A DNA stretch of 6,218 bases from Cycloclasticus sp. GTDB lineage: Bacteria > Pseudomonadota > Gammaproteobacteria > Methylococcales > Cycloclasticaceae. The notes beneath the pieces are model-generated. The model did not search any database, was not told the DNA's origin, and worked only from the letters and a program-made list of their open reading frames with translations. The translations under genes were made by a program, and so were the position numbers. The stretch lies in contig JAHRWG010000282.1 in assembly GCA_019090295.1 (NCBI GenBank), positions 1 to 6,218 of the forward strand, in the 5' to 3' direction. Shown here one piece after another: positions 3,790 to 6,218 of the stretch. Within the stretch, counting starts at the first letter, position 1; each line of letters begins with the position of its first letter.

Positions 3790-6218
3790 CTAATCCTTTT
3801 TCAAAAGAGCTTCAACGTCACCTGCCGGTAGCGGCCTACTGTATAGGTAACCCTGATAAACATCACAACCTTGCTGCTGTATAAAGTCCAACTGCTCCAA
3901 TGTTTCAACACCTTCGGCGACTATTTTTAGCCCTAAGCTTTTAGCGAGTGAAATAATCGCCATACAAATCGCGGCATCATCAGGGTTATGGGCACACTCG
4001 TTAATAAATGAACGGTCAATCTTCAATACATCAATCGGAAATTTCTTCAAGTAGCTTAACGATGAGTACCCCGTACCAAAGTCATCCACTGATAGTTTAA
4101 TGTCAAGTTTCTTTAACTTCTTCATCGTTGCAATACTACTATCAGTATCACCCGTTAAAGCATTCTCAGTTATTTCCACCTCTAATAACCCCGGGTCAAG
4201 TTCATACTGGCGGGCTAACTCCTTTATAAAGGATGACAATGATTCATCATGTAAATGGAAACCTGAAATATTGACCGCTACCGGCAATAATTCATAACCT
4301 GCCTTACGCCAAGCAACCAACTGCCGTGCAACTTCGGTTAGCACCCACTCCCCAACATCAACAATCAACTTTGAAGACTCAATCACTGGGATAAAATCTG
4401 CAGGGGAAATCAGGCCAGATTCCGGATGCAACCAGCGCAGCAAGGCTTCAAACCCAACCACTTCATCAGTTAAGCACGATACTTTAGGTTGATAATTTAA
4501 CAGTAAATGATTCTGCGAAATCGCATTGGGTAAGTCAGCTTCAATTTGAATTCGTTTACGTACGAACAGCCCCATTTCTTCTGTATATAAACAGTAGTTA
4601 TCTCTCCCCATTTTTTTTGCTTGATACATAGCAACATCAGCGCACTGTAGCAAACGATCAGCCGAACGCTCACCATTAACGGACAGCGCTATCCCAATGC
4701 TGGTTAAAACGCTTAAGCTATGCTCTGGCAGCTCAACCGTTTCTCGCATCACTTGAAGAATCTCTATTGCTTTGCTGGTGATAGTTTGCTCATCCAATGC
4801 ACCGCTTATCGCTACAACAAACTCATCGCCGCCCCAACGACCGACCAAATCATTACTGCGAATCACTCTATTGAGTCTCTTAGCCACCTCACAAAGCAAT
4901 TGATCACCGACCTTGTGACCAAAAACATCATTCACTTTTTTAAAGCGGTCTAAATCTAAAAACATTAACGCCACCATACCCGCACGAGACTTGTGGTAAT
5001 TAATTCGTCCTTCAAGCTCACGAAAAAAGGCGGTTCTGTTATATAAGCCGGTTAACGAATCATTAAACGCCAAGGCTTCTAAACGCTTTTGTAACTTCGC
5101 TTGCTGGCTCACATCGCGAATATGTAGCGTGTACTCTAATGGCTCATTCGCTATAGCTGCTGCTCGAGTCACCACCACTTCGGCAGGAAAAGACTCGCCA
5201 TCATAACGCCGCAGCTCTGTTATATTCCTACGTTTCAAAACCCAACCAGCTGTTAGCAAAAAGCCCTCAGCTAAGCTAGCTGAGTTAATTGCCTGAACCT
5301 TACCCCTAGTAAACAGCTTAAAAAAACTATGGTTAATAATCGCTCGTCCCGTCTGGCCAAAGCAACGCTCTGCCGCCGGATTAAAGCTTTGGATAATGCC
5401 TTTCGAATCAATACTAATAATGCAATCCATCGCTGCGTCTAGAATGGCGCCCTTTCTACGTTCACTGTGTTTAAACGCTGAAAAAGCCTCATCTCGCTGC
5501 TTGATTTCTTCGTTAACCTGATCAATAACGTGGTTATATTTTTCTGCTATTTGCCCCACTTCCGTATAAGGTTCCACTGCAACTTGTGTCGAAAAATCTG
5601 CTTTTTCCTGCTGTTTATGCATGGCAGTTAACAAGTCAAAAACTTCTGTACTTATATTGTGCTCAGCAACATTTAGGCCTCTTAATTCATCCTGTTCGCT
5701 GACTCTTAACGGGTAAAACCTGTTTATCAACCTAAACACAATGTATGCAAGGCCAAAGCTATAAAAACCAACACTTATAACCCCAACTAATTGAGCCCCT
5801 AACTGCTCCAACACTGAAAAACCATTATCAAGCTTAGCCGGCGGCGCAAAAAATGCTAACGCGATCGTCCCCCAAACACCTGCGAATAAATGCACAGGCA
5901 CCACGCCAACAGCATCATCAATTTTTTTGTCTATCAAGTACTTCGCACCAAAGAAAACAAGTACGCCAGCAATGCCGCCAATAATTACTGCGCCTCCGGT
6001 ACTCACGAGGTGGCAACTGGCTGTAATGGATACCAAACCACCGAGAACACCATTGATTATTTGACCGACATCGATATAACGCTCAGAACGAAGCTTTAGC
6101 ATCGTAGCAACCAAGCCACCGGCCAGTGCAGCAAGACATGTATTTAGTAAAATAAGCGGAACTGATTCATTCCAAGCTAACGTACTCCCCCCATTAAAAC
6201 CAAACCAGCCCAGCCAAA
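3790..6218 (-). CDS. Amt ammonium-transporter/sensor fused to PAS-GGDEF-EAL c-di-GMP module (5' end outside window)
   Basis: The reading frame enters from the right edge without a start and runs 808 residues to the TAA at 3790-3792. Numbers below count from the first complete codon (6214-6216). Residues 1-168 are the second half of an Amt/MEP/Rh channel: GWFGFNGGSTLAWNE, then DVGQIINGVLGGLVSITASC, then DDAVGVVPVHLFAGVWG. The His in PVH (109) aligns with the second pore His of E. coli AmtB (H318). RGLNVAEHN near 179-187 matches the Amt cytoplasmic tail motif GLD..EHG. A HAMP-like helical linker with EPYTEVGQIAEKYN follows at 215-228, then a PAS domain (about 255-370). The GGDEF domain (about 375-545) has an intact GGDEF at 462-466 and an RxxD inhibitory site (RSND) 5 residues before it. 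The EAL domain (about 557-804) keeps FEALLRW, VNIS, EVEITE, VDDFGTGYSSL, LKIDRSF, AEGVET and YQGYLYSRP. The likely role is an inner-membrane sensor of ammonium that makes or degrades c-di-GMP. TTG at 6112-6114 is internal, not the start. Confidence 0.97.
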   Translation of the reverse strand, partial: WLGWFGFNGGSTLAWNESVPLILLNTCLAALAGGLVATMLKLRSERYIDVGQIINGVLGGLVSITASCHLVSTGGAVIIGGIAGVLVFFGAKYLIDKKIDDAVGVVPVHLFAGVWGTIALAFFAPPAKLDNGFSVLEQLGAQLVGVISVGFYSFGLAYIVFRLINRFYPLRVSEQDELRGLNVAEHNISTEVFDLLTAMHKQQEKADFSTQVAVEPYTEVGQIAEKYNHVIDQVNEEIKQRDEAFSAFKHSERRKGAILDAAMDCIISIDSKGIIQSFNPAAERCFGQTGRAIINHSFFKLFTRGKVQAINSASLAEGFLLTAGWVLKRRNITELRRYDGESFPAEVVVTRAAAIANEPLEYTLHIRDVSQQAKLQKRLEALAFNDSLTGLYNRTAFFRELEGRINYHKSRAGMVALMFLDLDRFKKVNDVFGHKVGDQLLCEVAKRLNRVIRSNDLVGRWGGDEFVVAISGALDEQTITSKAIEILQVMRETVELPEHSLSVLTSIGIALSVNGERSADRLLQCADVAMYQAKKMGRDNYCLYTEEMGLFVRKRIQIEADLPNAISQNHLLLNYQPKVSCLTDEVVGFEALLRWLHPESGLISPADFIPVIESSKLIVDVGEWVLTEVARQLVAWRKAGYELLPVAVNISGFHLHDESLSSFIKELARQYELDPGLLEVEITENALTGDTDSSIATMKKLKKLDIKLSVDDFGTGYSSLSYLKKFPIDVLKIDRSFINECAHNPDDAAICMAIISLAKSLGLKIVAEGVETLEQLDFIQQQGCDVYQGYLYSRPLPAGDVEALLKKD

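Noticed and set aside
4100..6099. Three short plus-strand open frames (4100-4297, 4720-4953, 5890-6099) inside the Amt fusion gene
   Set aside because: They are antisense to strongly conserved Amt, GGDEF and EAL coding sequence and show no ribosome binding site or family resemblance.
6112..6114. TTG as the start of the Amt fusion protein
   Set aside because: The frame stays open to the right edge, and the upstream residues (GWFGFNGGS, then an NT-C-LAALAGG helix) are clearly Amt sequence. The real start lies outside the window.

Overview
The window looks like chromosomal DNA of a gammaproteobacterium. The best evidence is the CCA-adding enzyme, which resembles the E. coli protein (with its HD domain) over its whole length. 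The other genes (a TauE/SafE permease, a split YeeE/YedE pair, and an ammonium-transporter/c-di-GMP fusion) suit an environmental, probably aquatic member of that class. I cannot name a genus from sequence alone. There are no RNA genes, insertion sequences, CRISPR arrays, phage genes or integrases, and I see no sign of a mobile island.

Layout from left to right. Positions 1-645 (+) hold the 3' end of a conserved hypothetical gene that appears split by a frameshift near 112-147. One frame ends at 149, and the neighbouring frame carries the rest of the protein to 645. cca follows on the minus strand (703-1923), convergent with it. A 55-bp divergent spacer separates cca from a plus-strand TauE/SafE permease gene (1979-2770). 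That gene converges on a minus-strand pair, yeeE-like (3224-3652) then DUF6691 (2808-3221), 2 bp apart and reading right to left. A strong symmetrical hairpin terminator at 2782-2809 separates the convergent units. From 3790 to the right edge, on the minus strand, lies the 3' part of one long gene. It encodes the second half of an Amt ammonium transporter, a linker, a PAS domain, a GGDEF domain and an EAL domain; its start lies beyond position 6218.

Functionally, the middle is a small sulfur-anion transport neighbourhood. TauE/SafE proteins are associated with export of sulfite or related organosulfur anions, and the YeeE/DUF6691 pair with thiosulfate or other sulfur-species uptake. No sulfur-oxidation enzyme or sulfur-responsive repressor is visible, so the substrates are inferred from family only. 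The Amt-PAS-GGDEF-EAL protein is the most notable item: it is built like a membrane ammonium sensor that sets c-di-GMP levels. Its GGDEF, inhibitory-site and EAL signature residues all appear intact. This architecture is not wholly new, but its ligand, direction of output and transport activity cannot be read from sequence.
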